Source: Ligustrum vulgare
Lineage: Eukaryota; Streptophyta; Magnoliopsida; Lamiales; Oleaceae
DNA: 64,000 nucleotides
Direction: 5' to 3'
NCBI GenBank assembly: GCA_963555705.1
Contig: OY743177.1
Location: 53,390,096 to 53,454,095, forward strand
The notes under the pieces were generated by a model that was not told the origin of the DNA, made no database searches, and saw only the letters and a list, made by a program, of their open reading frames with translations. Positions 34,313 through 45,117 of the stretch are shown here, one piece after another. Position numbers and translations under genes: made by a program. Numbering within the stretch: position 1 is the stretch's first letter; each line of letters begins with the position of its first letter.

Positions 34313-34759
34313 TTTCACGGGGTGCCTTTCTTCTTAGCACAGAAAGGGGCACCATGCGGCAGTAGTCTATTTTGCTAGACTACCTTCCACCTTGTCTCGC
34401 TTTTCTCGGGGCGAAAGAACATTTGATTACAAATTGAAGAAAACATGAATGCATTGAAACTTGATTATTCATTGATTGCAGAAAGCAGTAAATTACAAAT
34501 GTTGGTGCAGGGGATGGACACCAAAAGCTTGAAATTTTTTACCCCCTATTATAGACTTCGGAGAAAAAACCCTAGTGACAGGAGTAGACGTTAAAAGACC
34601 GAAGAATCATAATAAACTTTTACAATTACAACTGAATTAAACTATTATAATTAAAAGGAAATTACAACTTGAACTAATATTTACAAAGTGCGGCCGGAGT
34701 TTGGGCAAACTACGACTGCGAGTGTGTCAATGGGCTAAGTATAGCTGTGGTCCTTGACA
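34313..34759 (-). repeat. Chromovirus 5' LTR
   Basis: This 447-base copy is the LTR next to the primer-binding site. It matches 29223-29710 with scattered substitutions and indels. Confidence 0.85.
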
Positions 34760-34779
34760 CGGGGGGCTGTTTGCAATTC

Positions 34780-35180
34780 TGAAAATTTCTGGATTGGTCC
34801 CCGTGATTCCTAAAAATGCTAATTTTGAGCCTAAAATTCTAAAACGGTTCAGTTACATCCCAGAATGTGAGAAAAATTCAGATTGATCATTGAATTTGTT
34901 TAAAATTTCAGATTGGTCACTAAACTTGTTTAAAATTTCAGATTGGTCATAGAATTTCTGAAAATTTCAAATCGGACCCTAAGAGTCTGAGAATTTTCAT
35001 AGTGGTCCTAAAAATTCTGATTATTTCAGATTGGTTCCTGAATATCTGATAATGCTATATAAGCTCCTATAAATTTTTGAAAAGTGCAGATTGGTCCTTA
35101 AATTTCTAAAATTTATGTTGGACCTAGAAAACTATAATTTTTTTTTTTAATTATTGATTGGTCCTTTATAGTCCAATTTT
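34780..35180. repeat. Degenerate tandem array with an ATTGGTC core
   Basis: A loose unit of about 35-45 bases (AAAATTTCAGATTGGTC followed by an AAATT/TCTGA part) recurs about ten times, at irregular spacing. Copies near 34900-34945 are the most similar. It follows the chromovirus and probably belongs to the untranslated leader of the host element into which the chromovirus inserted. Confidence 0.6.
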
Positions 35181-36622
35181 CGAAATTACATATTGGTTCC
35201 CTATTACTCTAGTGTATATAATTTCATAGGATATTATTTTTCTTAAATTGCAAATTGGACTATAAATTATTTTATTAGGAATTCTATTACCTAGTAGGAG
35301 GTAATAATTCTTTTTATGTGTTACCAAGTTTTGGAAGACACTTGGAAAGTATTTATGTCCCATCGGTTGTAAGCAATATTTTGAAAATTATTTTTAAGTC
35401 AGAAAAATACGATTTGACGTCAAAAAAATTCTGATTTTAAGTGTTCTTGTATTCCCACTTTCTTGAGTATGATTGACTTTGACTTGATTGTGTGGTCCAT
35501 TATAACATGTTCTCATTTTTTTCGTGCTTGGCACGATGTGATTATTTTATCCACATTTTAGTGTTTCAAGAAAAATACTATGGGTATAAATTATTGAGAA
35601 GCTATGTGCTTATCGAAATTGTTAAAAGGATCTGAAAACTCGATAGAACACGTAAAGCGTCTAAATTTTTGGGACATAATTTAAATATTAGTGGAGCTTG
35701 GGCAATTAGATGTTAATTTCTCATTCGTTGAGATTATCTTGGAACCGATGTTGTGAATTGGGCTAAGAATCATTTTCATTGAAACTTTATTGAGATTTGT
35801 CTCCTACTTCGGTTATGTTTGATAATATTTTTGAAAATGATTAATTTGTGATATCATGATACATGTTATTATTTGGGTAAATGTGCATACTTATGCTCTC
35901 AATGCATAACATGAAATTGCATTATTGATTACATGCATTCGTTAATTCGTGAATTGTTAGGAATGTTAAGGTCAGTAGATTTAGTTAAATTCTTACTTAG
36001 ACCTATTGATTATTAGTTGAGTGATAGTTCCGTGATTGGAATATTTAGAGAAAATCTTACCGATAACTATTCGATCCACTACCTGATTGAGGGTTCTGAG
36101 GTTGGAAGAATTAATGTAATTCTCACCTAGAACTTTGATATTTGCGTTATGAAATTAAGTTTATGATAGTAAAAATATTGGGATTGCAGATGATGATTGG
36201 GAACATAGTGAACTTTCAACTCTATATCTAATGTTGAACTATTGTTTACGTTAATTTGCATAAATACAAAATGATATATGTGCATACATGGGCATTGGTT
36301 AAGAATATTATATTTTCTAGAATCTGATAGATCCTGGCATAAAAACCAATAGAGGTTGAACTTTTTATAAATGTGATGCACTAAATGTGATAACATTTGG
36401 TGCAGTAAAATCTTGTATGTACTTAGAAGAACGTGATCCTTTAAAGAGCATGAACCACAAAATAGTAGACCTAATGTAGGTCAAACTACTCTAGAGAATA
36501 AAGATCATGAACTTTGTCAAGTATAGGAATATGTAGATTCTAGTGCTTGAGAATTAGATTTGGTAAATTTGATTATAGATGATCTTATTCTCGAATGTGA
36601 CAGAGCTAATGTGGTTAGCGTG
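35181..36622. other. Host sequence of unknown kind between two nested elements
   Basis: I see no open frame with a known motif, no LTR ends and no tandem repeats. It is probably the interior of an old element that received the chromovirus and the Athila-like element. Confidence 0.4.
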
Positions 36623-38002
36623 TGATAAGTGTATTTTATGCACTTATCTGTATGTCTAAATTACAAGAAATTATTGTTATTTTAGAATATATGCTCTTTA
36701 ATTTGTGTTTAATTGCTACTTTGCAGAAAATATCCCAAAAGATGAAGAATGAAGTAATTAAGGGAAATATTGCACAATTGGAGGACATTTGGAGTTTAAT
36801 TGAGCAATTTTAGAAGAATATAAAGTTTGGGGACTAAATTGTAATAATTGAAAGTTGGGGACTGAAGGCGCAATTAAATGTCGAGGACTAACTTATACAG
36901 CCGAGAAAAGATGGAAATTGCACATCACACGATCGTGCAATGCCTCGAAATTTTTACCCGAGAGTTTTAGGGTCTTCCACGCGATCGCTAGGGTATAAGC
37001 CACGCGATCGCGCGCTTATCAGGCTGGGTCAACTGTGAGCTTTTTCTCGCGATTTTCAATAGAAATCTATCTTTCTTGACCTAGGTTTCTCCAAAACCTA
37101 TATATTCAACACATGAGGTACGAGATCTGAACCTTTGCCTCTCCATAAAACAAGCCACAATAGAGATTTCATCACCAATTTCTTGGAGAATCAAGCATTG
37201 CAGAGGGGCGTGAATTGAAGATAATAGAAGAATTGAGACTTGGTGCATGCTTTCCTTTCTTCTTGTTTTCAATTAACGTTATATTTTATTGTTTTTGCTC
37301 TTTAATCATGATGTGTAACTAAATTCTATGTTGGGATGAACGATGTAGCCTAGTTAATTATTTTAATTCCATATTCCTTGTTTTAACGATTCAATTCATG
37401 TGTTGATTTATTATTGCATTTAATGTGTGAATGAACTGGTCACTCTTTCATGATTTTATGTGTTATTTTCATAATTCGAGAGGTGAGTTAATAACATAGA
37501 TCTAGGTAATAAATTCGGTAATTGAACGATAGATAGAGATATACTCTTGTTATTATTGCGGTCGTGTGTGAATTCTTTCGTGTAATGCATCTAGATAAGG
37601 AATATTCAGACCCACTGTAGAGATACAAGGTTGACTTATTTAGGTAGGATTGATTTAAACTCGAGAGAGCAATCTCAATGTGGATTAGTGAATTCGATTG
37701 AACACATATTTAGAAAATAGAAACTGGAATTGGAATTGATTTAATTGGTTAGGTGAATTCGTGAATCCCAACTACCTTACAATCGTTTTAAAAACAAAAG
37801 CAATCTCGCAATTTAATTCTCTAGTTTTAGTTTAAATTCTCATACAAAATTCGTTTGTTCAAATAAAGTTTAGAACTAAAATATTCCGGTAATTAATAGC
37901 AGTCTCCGTGGGACGATAATCCAGACTCCTAGGTCTACTTTATTACTTCTCACGACCCGTACACTTGCGGGGATATCTCGTATCGCGAGATATCGGTGAA
38001 CA
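36623..38002 (+). repeat. Athila-like 5' LTR
   Basis: 1380 bases, TG...CA. It has GCGATCGC palindromes at 36981-36988 and 37004-37011 and a TATA-like TATATAT at 37099-37105. Compared with the 3' copy it has an extra stretch of about 23 bases between the two palindromes. Confidence 0.88.
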
Positions 38003-38120
38003 AGTTTTTGGCGCCGTTGCTGGGGACTGTTTTTATATCGATACTCATTAGTTCTTACTTTACTTTGAATTTTATTTTGCTTATTTTTATTTTTAGTTTT
38101 GTTTTTGTTTACTTTATTTT

Positions 38121-39600
38121 ATGTTAAGAATGACTAAGTCATTTGATTTGCTTCCTTTTGATACAGAAATTGAACGCACCTTTCGACAGAGGCGTAGACA
38201 ATTGTTGGAAGCGAATCAACAAACAAACTTAGTCATGGAAGATGATATAATTCAGGATAATCTGGGAAATCAACAAAATCTGCCAATACCTGTGAATGGA
38301 CAGCAACAAAATCATGGAAGGCGCATATTGAGAGACTACATGGTTCCTCCTGTGGGGAACATTGGAACGTGCATAGTACCGCCTGAAATCCGAGCAAATA
38401 ATTTTGAGATCAAGACTTCCTTGATATCCTTGATCCAAAACTCATGCATTTTTCATGGATTACCATCGGAATATCCACATGCGCACCTTCGGACCTTTTC
38501 GGAAATATGTGATATGCAACGCGTGAATGGAGTTTCAGATGATGCCGTGAAATTAAAGCTATTCTCATTCTCTCTGGCGGACAAAGCAAAAGCTTGGTTT
38601 CCCCTACACACAATCACCACATTTGAAGTTATGAGCCAAAAATTCGTAGATAAATTTTTCCCACCAGGTCGCATGTCAAAGCTTAGGCGTGAAATCTTAT
38701 CATTCAATCAGCAGTCAAGAGAGTCTATTTTTGAAGCTTGGGAAAGATTTAAAAAACTCATTAGACAGTGTCCTACCCATGGCATAGCTGATTGGATCTT
38801 AGTTCAGACATTCTACAATGGGTGACAAATGAGAACAAGAAACACGCTGGCTCAGCAGCTGAGGGTTCAGTAATGGATATGACTTATGAAGAAGCTTCTG
38901 AGATTTTCGAGAAGATGGCTTCAAACAGTTACCAATGGTATTCAGAGAGGTTTGCACCTAAGTTTGGGGGAGTAATTTCCGTTAATGAGATTACATCATT
39001 AAATGCTAAATTGGATGCGTTGACGAAGAAAATTGACAGTATGGGTGTGCAGACAGTCAATTCAGTTCAAACAGCGCTATGTGATTTTTGTTTTGAAAAT
39101 CACACTGTTAATTTCTGTCCCATGCAACAGAGTCAATCAAATTCGGAACAAGTCAATTTCGTGGGAAACAGGCAACAGGGTGGTCCCTATTCACAAACCT
39201 ACAACCCAGAAGGGAAGAACCACCCCAACTTCTCCTGGTCTAATAATCAGAATGTTCAGCGTCCGCCTGGTTTTCAACAACAGCAGCAACAACAATCTCA
39301 GAAAACCATGGCAGAAAACATGGAGATGTTAATTCAGCTAGTCAATAGTCAGAATGGTGAGATTATGAATCAACCAGTTGAGATTAAGAATTTTAAGAGA
39401 CAAATGCGAGAGCTGGCAGCTAGCAGTTCAACAAGACAGCCATGACAGTTACCTAGTAATACTGAAATGAACCCTCTGGAGCATGTTAATGCAATAACAA
39501 CAAGGAGCATGGTTCAATTACCAAAAGTGACTGTTGAAAAATATGAAAATGAGAATCAGAGCGAAAATGGGACGGAAGAACAGGAAAGTGAGAGAACAGA
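38121..39600 (+). pseudogene. Athila-like gag
   Basis: The capsid part (from 38121) shows PPVGNIGTCIVPPEIRANNF, LKLFSFSLADKAKAWF, KFVDKFFPPGRM and the GWERFK-type helix EAWERFKKLIRQCPTHG, the usual Athila gag order. At about 38820, after TFYNG, a one-base loss moves the reading to the next frame, where it continues VTNENKKHAGSAAEGS. It then holds a Cys-His knuckle (CDFCFENHTVNFCP). An in-frame stop lies at 39443-39445 and a second frame change near 39600 leads into the protease ORF. This copy cannot make full gag. Confidence 0.82.
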
Positions 39601-40607
39601 GGTCGACTCCTGAAGTTCAAGAAAAAGTTGAAGAAGAAGTTCGAATCAAACTGCCAGTCAAAGCATATGTGCCTCTAGTTCCTTATCCACAAAGATTGAG
39701 AAAGCATCAGCTGGAGCAACAGTTTGGAAAATTTTTGGAAATATTCAAGAAACATCACATAAATATTCCTTTTCCTGAAGCCTTGGCTCAAATGCCACTC
39801 TACCTGAAATTCATGAAAGAGATGTTATCAAATAAAAGAAAGCTGGTAGATTATGAAATAGTAGCTTTCAGTGAGGAGTGCAGCGCCATACTTCAAAAGA
39901 GATTACCACAAAAATTGACTGATTCAGGGAGTTTTTCTATCCATTGCACTATTGGGAATTTCAGCTTTGATAATTTTTTATGTGACTTAGGGGCCAGTGT
40001 TAACTTAATGCCTCTTTCTGTGTACATGAAACTTGGGTTGGGGGAGCCCAAACCAACTAATATCACATTGAAACTGGCCAACAGATCCATTCAGTACCCG
40101 TATGGTATTGTTGAGAATGTGATTTTGAAAGTAGATAAATTCTTCTTCCCAGTCGACTTCGTGATCCTGGACATGGAAGAGGACAATCAAATGTCCCTCA
40201 TTTTTGGAAGGTCGTTCCTAGCTACTGGAAGAGCCCTAATCGACATTAAAAAGGGAGAAATCATCTTTAGGGTCGAAAAGGAACAAGTCACTTTCAGCAT
40301 CAAGCCAAGGCAAGATCTTGAAGTTCTAAAAGAAAGTTGCTTCAAGGTGGAAGGAGTGATCCAGAAACCCAAAGAAAATGTGAAGCAAGGGATAAAACTA
40401 GAGAATGCTTCGATGTTACAAAAAGGGATTTTAGAAGCTAAGAAGGATAGGAATAACTCGAAGAAGGAGGAAAAACAAAATTTTACTCAACAAACGGTGG
40501 AAAAGGAGGTTTTAGACTTCAAGAAAGTGAGGAAACGGATCGAGAAGTGCAAGGCAGGTAATTGCAAGTTGTGCAGGGGTTCAAGAGGAACATTCATGCC
40601 TCCATGA
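39534..40607 (+). CDS. Athila-like aspartic protease ORF
   Basis: An open frame of 357 codons. After a basic, charged start it has the region before the protease (LAQMPLYLKFMKEMLSNKRK), then the retropepsin: CTIGNFSFDNFLCDLGASVN with the active-site Asp (here D-L-G-A instead of D-T/S-G-A), LMPLSVYMKLGLGEP, DFVILDMEED and IFGRSFLATGRALID. The protein ends with about 100 charged residues and a Cys-rich end (CKAGNCKLCRG), then a stop. In an autonomous relative the reverse transcriptase would follow. It is joined to gag by a frame change and so is probably not translated normally. The Leu at the active site may reduce activity. Confidence 0.75.
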   Translation: MKNMKMRIRAKMGRKNRKVREQRSTPEVQEKVEEEVRIKLPVKAYVPLVPYPQRLRKHQLEQQFGKFLEIFKKHHINIPFPEALAQMPLYLKFMKEMLSNKRKLVDYEIVAFSEECSAILQKRLPQKLTDSGSFSIHCTIGNFSFDNFLCDLGASVNLMPLSVYMKLGLGEPKPTNITLKLANRSIQYPYGIVENVILKVDKFFFPVDFVILDMEEDNQMSLIFGRSFLATGRALIDIKKGEIIFRVEKEQVTFSIKPRQDLEVLKESCFKVEGVIQKPKENVKQGIKLENASMLQKGILEAKKDRNNSKKEEKQNFTQQTVEKEVLDFKKVRKRIEKCKAGNCKLCRGSRGTFMPP

Positions 40608-41891
40608 TAAAAAAGTGCAAAAAGTCGAGCTTTAGACTTAAAACGGAACCCTTGTTGGGAGGCAACCCAACCTTTCTTCCCTTTTATTTACTACGCTTTA
40701 AGTATTAATTTCTTTACTTGTTTTAGATATTTGCATGGTAGGTAATTTGTTTAAGTGTTTCTCATGTTACATGTGAGGACACTTTTGCATGTTAGTCTAT
40801 TGTTGCAAATGTAGTGCATGAGTTAGTTCACATCTTGGCATGAAATTCATTAAAACCATGTTTGCACCATGGCAGCCTCATTGCAAGGCCACCGCAGGCC
40901 GTTGCACCTAAAAACTGACTCACGTCACCTATTTTTCTACATTATTTCATGACCCTATTGATATTCAAATGAGCTGAATTTTTAATATATTGTTGACCAT
41001 GCTGTGAACTTTAACATATCAAAAAAATGGCTCAGGATAATTTATGTTTTTCTAGGCGATGTTAAGGCTTGAATACGTGTGGTCGACCACTTTTGAAAAT
41101 TCAAAATTTTGCTTTAACTTTAGTTTGGGGGTGTGGTACTAAACTACCATTATTTCTTATTGATGTTTATGACTTCGGATGTTACTTATCTCTTATTTGT
41201 AAGGTAAACAACAATCAAGACACCTAAAACCAAGTCGGGAAAAGCAAGAAAATGGGTCAAATTCATTCAAATGTAATGCTAATGGAGGCTTCAAGGCTAC
41301 AAAACATCTCCAATGCACATGGGAAGTTCTTGTTCTCTTTTCTTTGTCTTATTTTACATTTTTAATTCTTTTTTACAAACATTGAGGAAAATGTTTCTTT
41401 CTAGTTTGGGGGTGGAAAATCTCACTCATGAAAATTACTTCCATATTCATGATATTCATTCTATACTTCCATTCGATTTTATTGGGGAAAAAAATTGAAT
41501 TGAAAATGTGTGTTAACTTGTTTATTGCCTAGGATATAGTATTTGTACTTAGGCTTGAAAATTGGACAACATGAAAGCATGAACTTATTTTGAACTAGTT
41601 ATCTTTTGCTAGATTCCATATTCATTACGTACATAGTCAGTGTTAGATAATTGCTTGTGTAAGGAATTTTGTTTAATACATGTAGGGCAAGATTTATCAA
41701 TTTGAACTTAGGAATGACTTGAAAATCCCCGAACTTAGATCATTAGACATCACATTCCTAAATTAGAACCAATCATGCTAAAAGGCAAGTTTGGGGGTAG
41801 AATAATTGGAATTTGTATGTATTGACGGATTGGAGGTCTGTGGTTCTTAGTTTTGCATTTTAGTCATTGCAGTTTGGTCAACGAGTATAAA
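40608..41891 (+). other. 3' non-coding part of the Athila-like element
   Basis: No protein motif is found. Short polypurine-like patches occur (TTTGGGGGTGTGG near 41122, TTTGGGGGTGG near 41404, TTTGGGGGTAG near 41789). The element continues beyond the nested insertion at 45934-46868. Confidence 0.6.
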
Positions 41892-42998
41892 TGATAAGTG
41901 TGTTTTATACACTTATCTGTTTGTCTAAATTAGAAGAAATTATTTTCGTTTTAGAATATATGCTCCTTAATTTGTATTTATTTATTTATTTATTTTTCAG
42001 AAGATGTCCCAATCGAAGAAGAATGAAGCAATTAATAGAAAAACGGCAATATTGGATGTTAATTGGAGCTTAATTGAGCAAGTGAGAGATATGTGACGTC
42101 AACCGGGAAGGTGCATGGTGCTCAAGTGAACAAATCAGATGTTGGAGGTCCCAATTGAAGGAATTGAGAGCTTAATTGAGAAATTCAAGAAGAATATAAA
42201 GTTTGGGGACTAAATCGCAACAATTGAAAGCGGAAGACTAAAGCTACAATTAAAGGTCGGGGACTAACTTACACAGCCGAGGAAAGATGGAATCACGATC
42301 CCTGGACACTAACCACGCGATCGCACGAAGGTGCAAAATCATAACCCGAAGCTAAACAGCATAACCACGCAATCGCCGGCCATACGCTTGCGCGATCGCG
42401 TGCTTATCCGACTGGGCCGCAGATCAGATTTTTCTTGCAATTTTTAACAGGCTTTGGGATTCTTGACCTAGGTTTTCTCCAAAACCTATATATACAACAC
42501 ATAAGGCACGAGATAAAGACCTTTGCCTTGTTGACCTATGGTCAATTTGACCTTATTGTTTTGATCATAACAAACAAGAATTTATTGTGTTGCTAACAAG
42601 TGTGCTTCAAGTGTTTCATGTAATGATAAATATTCAAAGCACTCAATATTCAAATCGTCTCTCAAAGATATAAATCAAAATTATGTGATCGAGCACATGA
42701 GATGCAAAGAAGATCATGAAAGAATTGAAGATATTCAAAAGATCAAAATTGAGGTTGAAAAGCATGACATGAAGATCAAGAATTCAAGCATACAAGATTA
42801 GAGTTGATTTAACATATGTAAAGGTATAACACTCTCAATCTTTAGCGATGAAATTCAACGAGCTCGAAAATGATTTTTATGCATCAAGAAACTTATTTGA
42901 AAATTCATCAATTGCATAAAAATGCATTTTCAAATCATAACATGAAATAATTTTTGGAAAAATAAACTTTTTGACATAAAAATAAAAGTTCCAAAAAT

Positions 42999-43150
42999 TA
43001 TACTTTCGGTCGACCGAAAGTATATTTGATCGACCGAAAGTTTGGTCGACCGAAATATCATGATCAACCGAAAGTTTAAACGGCTATAATGCAACGACTA
43101 CTTTTTTAAACTTTCGGTCGACCGAAAGTATGGAATCGGTCGACCGAAAC
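42999..43150. repeat. Palindromic motif array in the Copia LTR
   Basis: CTTTCGGTCGACCGAAAG occurs perfectly at 43003-43020 and 43111-43128. The first is the core of a 26-base perfect palindrome (42999-43024). Half or variant copies with CGACCGAAA or CAACCGAAA lie at about 43028, 43043, 43071 and 43135. Confidence 0.88.
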
Positions 43151-44391
43151 TGGCTGAAGCTCAATTTCTTGATCTATAAATAGCCATCTCATTTGCATTC
43201 AAAAAAAAAAAAAAAAAAATAGAAGAGATTTTAGAAAAACTTTCTTGTGAAAATTCATTGTTCTTACTTGGTTTATATTCATCTATCATTTTCATAAAAC
43301 TTTGATTGATCTAAACTTTGTTTTATCAAATTCATCAAAGTTTTTTGAAGAAAGTTTTGTGAAGATTCTTGGTTTTACATTGTTTAAACTTCTTCAACAT
43401 CTTCACACTATATTGGAATTGAAGTGTAAGTCTCTCTTTGTTCTAAACTTGTTTTAATCTTTTAAAAGAGAGAAATTCCAATTAAGGAACTTTGATTATT
43501 TGTGCTACATTTTTCATCATCATTTGATTCATCAAAGTTCCATTGTCTAAACACTTTGAGCTTAACTTATTGTTAATTATTCAAGTGTGGCATCTCTTGG
43601 TACTTAATTTGATTCAATATTTTAACAAGAGATTATTTTGAAAAACTTTGTTTGATTGCATTGAACTTTTCATTATCATTTGCATCAAAGTTTTTCTCTA
43701 ACACTCGAGCTTAATTCATTGCTATCTATTGAAGTGTTAGCCTAACTCTCTCGGTACTTAATTTGAGTATATCATTTGTCAAGAGAGTTATTTCAATTGT
43801 AAATTCAATTCATTATATCTTATGGTTTCGAGAGCCTTGTGAAAACTCGATTGATTGGTTTCGAGAGCCTTGTGAAAACTCGAGTGTTGGTTTCGAGAGC
43901 CGTGTGAAAACTCGATTGTAAAGGATAGGCGCTCCTTGTTGTAAGTTGCCTAAGGATTTGGTACTCCTTGTTGTAAGTTACCAAAATAGTGGATTTGGCC
44001 TTGCTCGTGACGGAGAACTCGGTAACGGGGGACGTAGATCATGTTGGTTGATTGAACCTCCATAAATCGCGTTTGCATTCTCTTATCCCTTTTACTTACA
44101 TACATTGCACTTACTTTATTCTATCAATTTATATTGTGCAACACTATATCTAAGTGCTATACTTGCTTCATCAATTAAGTTTACACATATATAGCACACT
44201 ACATTGATAGTTTAGTTACTTGTAACACTAAGTGCTCATACTTGTACCCATTGATTTTTAAGTTTGAGATTATTTATCGAAAAAGTTTTATAAACCAATT
44301 CACCCCCCTCTTGGTTAGTTTACTCTTGGGCTAACAATTGGTATCAGAGCTTAGGTGCTCATTTCTAAAAAGATTTTACAATCTTGAGTAA

Positions 44392-45117
44392 ATGGCTAAC
44401 CATAATCTTGAGGGGCATTCTACAAATCGTCCTCCTTTCTTTGATGGTACAAATTATAATTATTGGAAAATAGAATGATGATTTTTATTCAATCCATTGA
44501 TTATAATATTTGGGATGTCATTGAATCCGGTCCTCATGAGCTTACTATGGTCATTAAGGTTGATGGAAAACCGGATCAAACTATTTCAAAACCTAGAGAG
44601 GAATATGATGATAATGATAGGAGAAAATTGACTTTAAATGCTAGGGACAAAAATATACTTTATTGTGTTTTGGATAAAAATGAATTTAATCGTATTTGCA
44701 CATGTGATTCCGCATTTGATATTTGGCATACATTAGAAATCACACACATGGGTACAAGCAAAGTGAAAGAAACTAAGACAAATCTTTTATTTAAAGATTT
44801 TGAAAATTTCTTTATGAAGCAAGATGAGCCCATTACTTGCATGATTACTCGTTTTACCGATATTGTAAATGGTCTTAAAGGCTTTGATCATAAATTTACT
44901 AACGGTGAACTTGTGAGTAAAATTCTTAGGTCTCTCTCCCAAGATTGGAATCTTTTGAGGACGTTGATAGAAAACACGATAGACGTCAACACACATCCAT
45001 TGGAGGAGCTTTATGGAACATTGATGACTTATGAGCTCAACAATGCCGAAACAAAGGAGAGGACAAGAAAAGGAAAAGAAGAGGTCAAGCGCGAAATTGA
45101 TCTTAAATCATTACATG
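44392..45117 (+). pseudogene. Copia gag (UBN2-type), truncated
   Basis: From the ATG at 44392 the frame reads to the start motif PPFFDGTNYNYWK. A single-base loss near 44470 then shifts to the frame starting at 44463, which continues MMIFIQSIDYNIWDVIE, KNEFNRICTCDSAFDIWHTL, VKETKTNLLFKDFENF, ITRFTDIVNGLK and LVSKILRSLS. This is the order of the Copia gag polypeptide (UBN2 family). The coding part stops at about 45117; the last few residues before the stop at 45132-45134 come from the inverted LTR. The zinc knuckle and all of pol are missing. Confidence 0.82.

Larger units (their letters stand above)
29223..34759 (-). mobile_element. Ty3 chromovirus, defective, minus strand
   Basis: Two LTRs (29223-29710 and 34313-34759) enclose, in minus-strand order, gag, protease, reverse transcriptase, RNase H, integrase and a chromodomain. 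The minus strand directly inside the right LTR reads TTGGTATCAGAGCC, the primer-binding site. LTRs start TGTCAAGGACC; the other end reads GTGAAA instead of CA. The 5-base flanks (CAAGG and CGGGG) do not match, so a target duplication is not visible. The reading frame is broken many times. Integrase followed by a chromodomain places it among plant chromoviruses; the clade (Galadriel- or Reina-like) is uncertain. Confidence 0.85.
42539..45117 (+). mobile_element. Truncated Ty1/Copia element
   Basis: The 5' LTR runs 42539-44336 (TGTTGACC...GCTAACA, 1798 bases) and is followed at 44339 by TGGTATCAGAGC, the primer-binding site. A gag start follows and is cut at about 45117, where the sequence changes to an inverted Athila-like LTR. 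No protease, integrase, reverse transcriptase or 3' LTR remains. It inserted into the left Athila-like LTR arm after CCTTTGCCT. Confidence 0.82.

Noticed and set aside
29218..34764. Target duplication for the chromovirus
   Set aside because: Flanks CAAGG and CGGGG do not match, and shifting the ends by a few bases does not help, so none is reported.
28280..44350. tRNA-like sequences (TGGTATCAGAGC, TGGCGCCGTTG)
   Set aside because: They are only 12-18 bases and lie directly after LTRs, so they are primer-binding sites and not tRNA genes.
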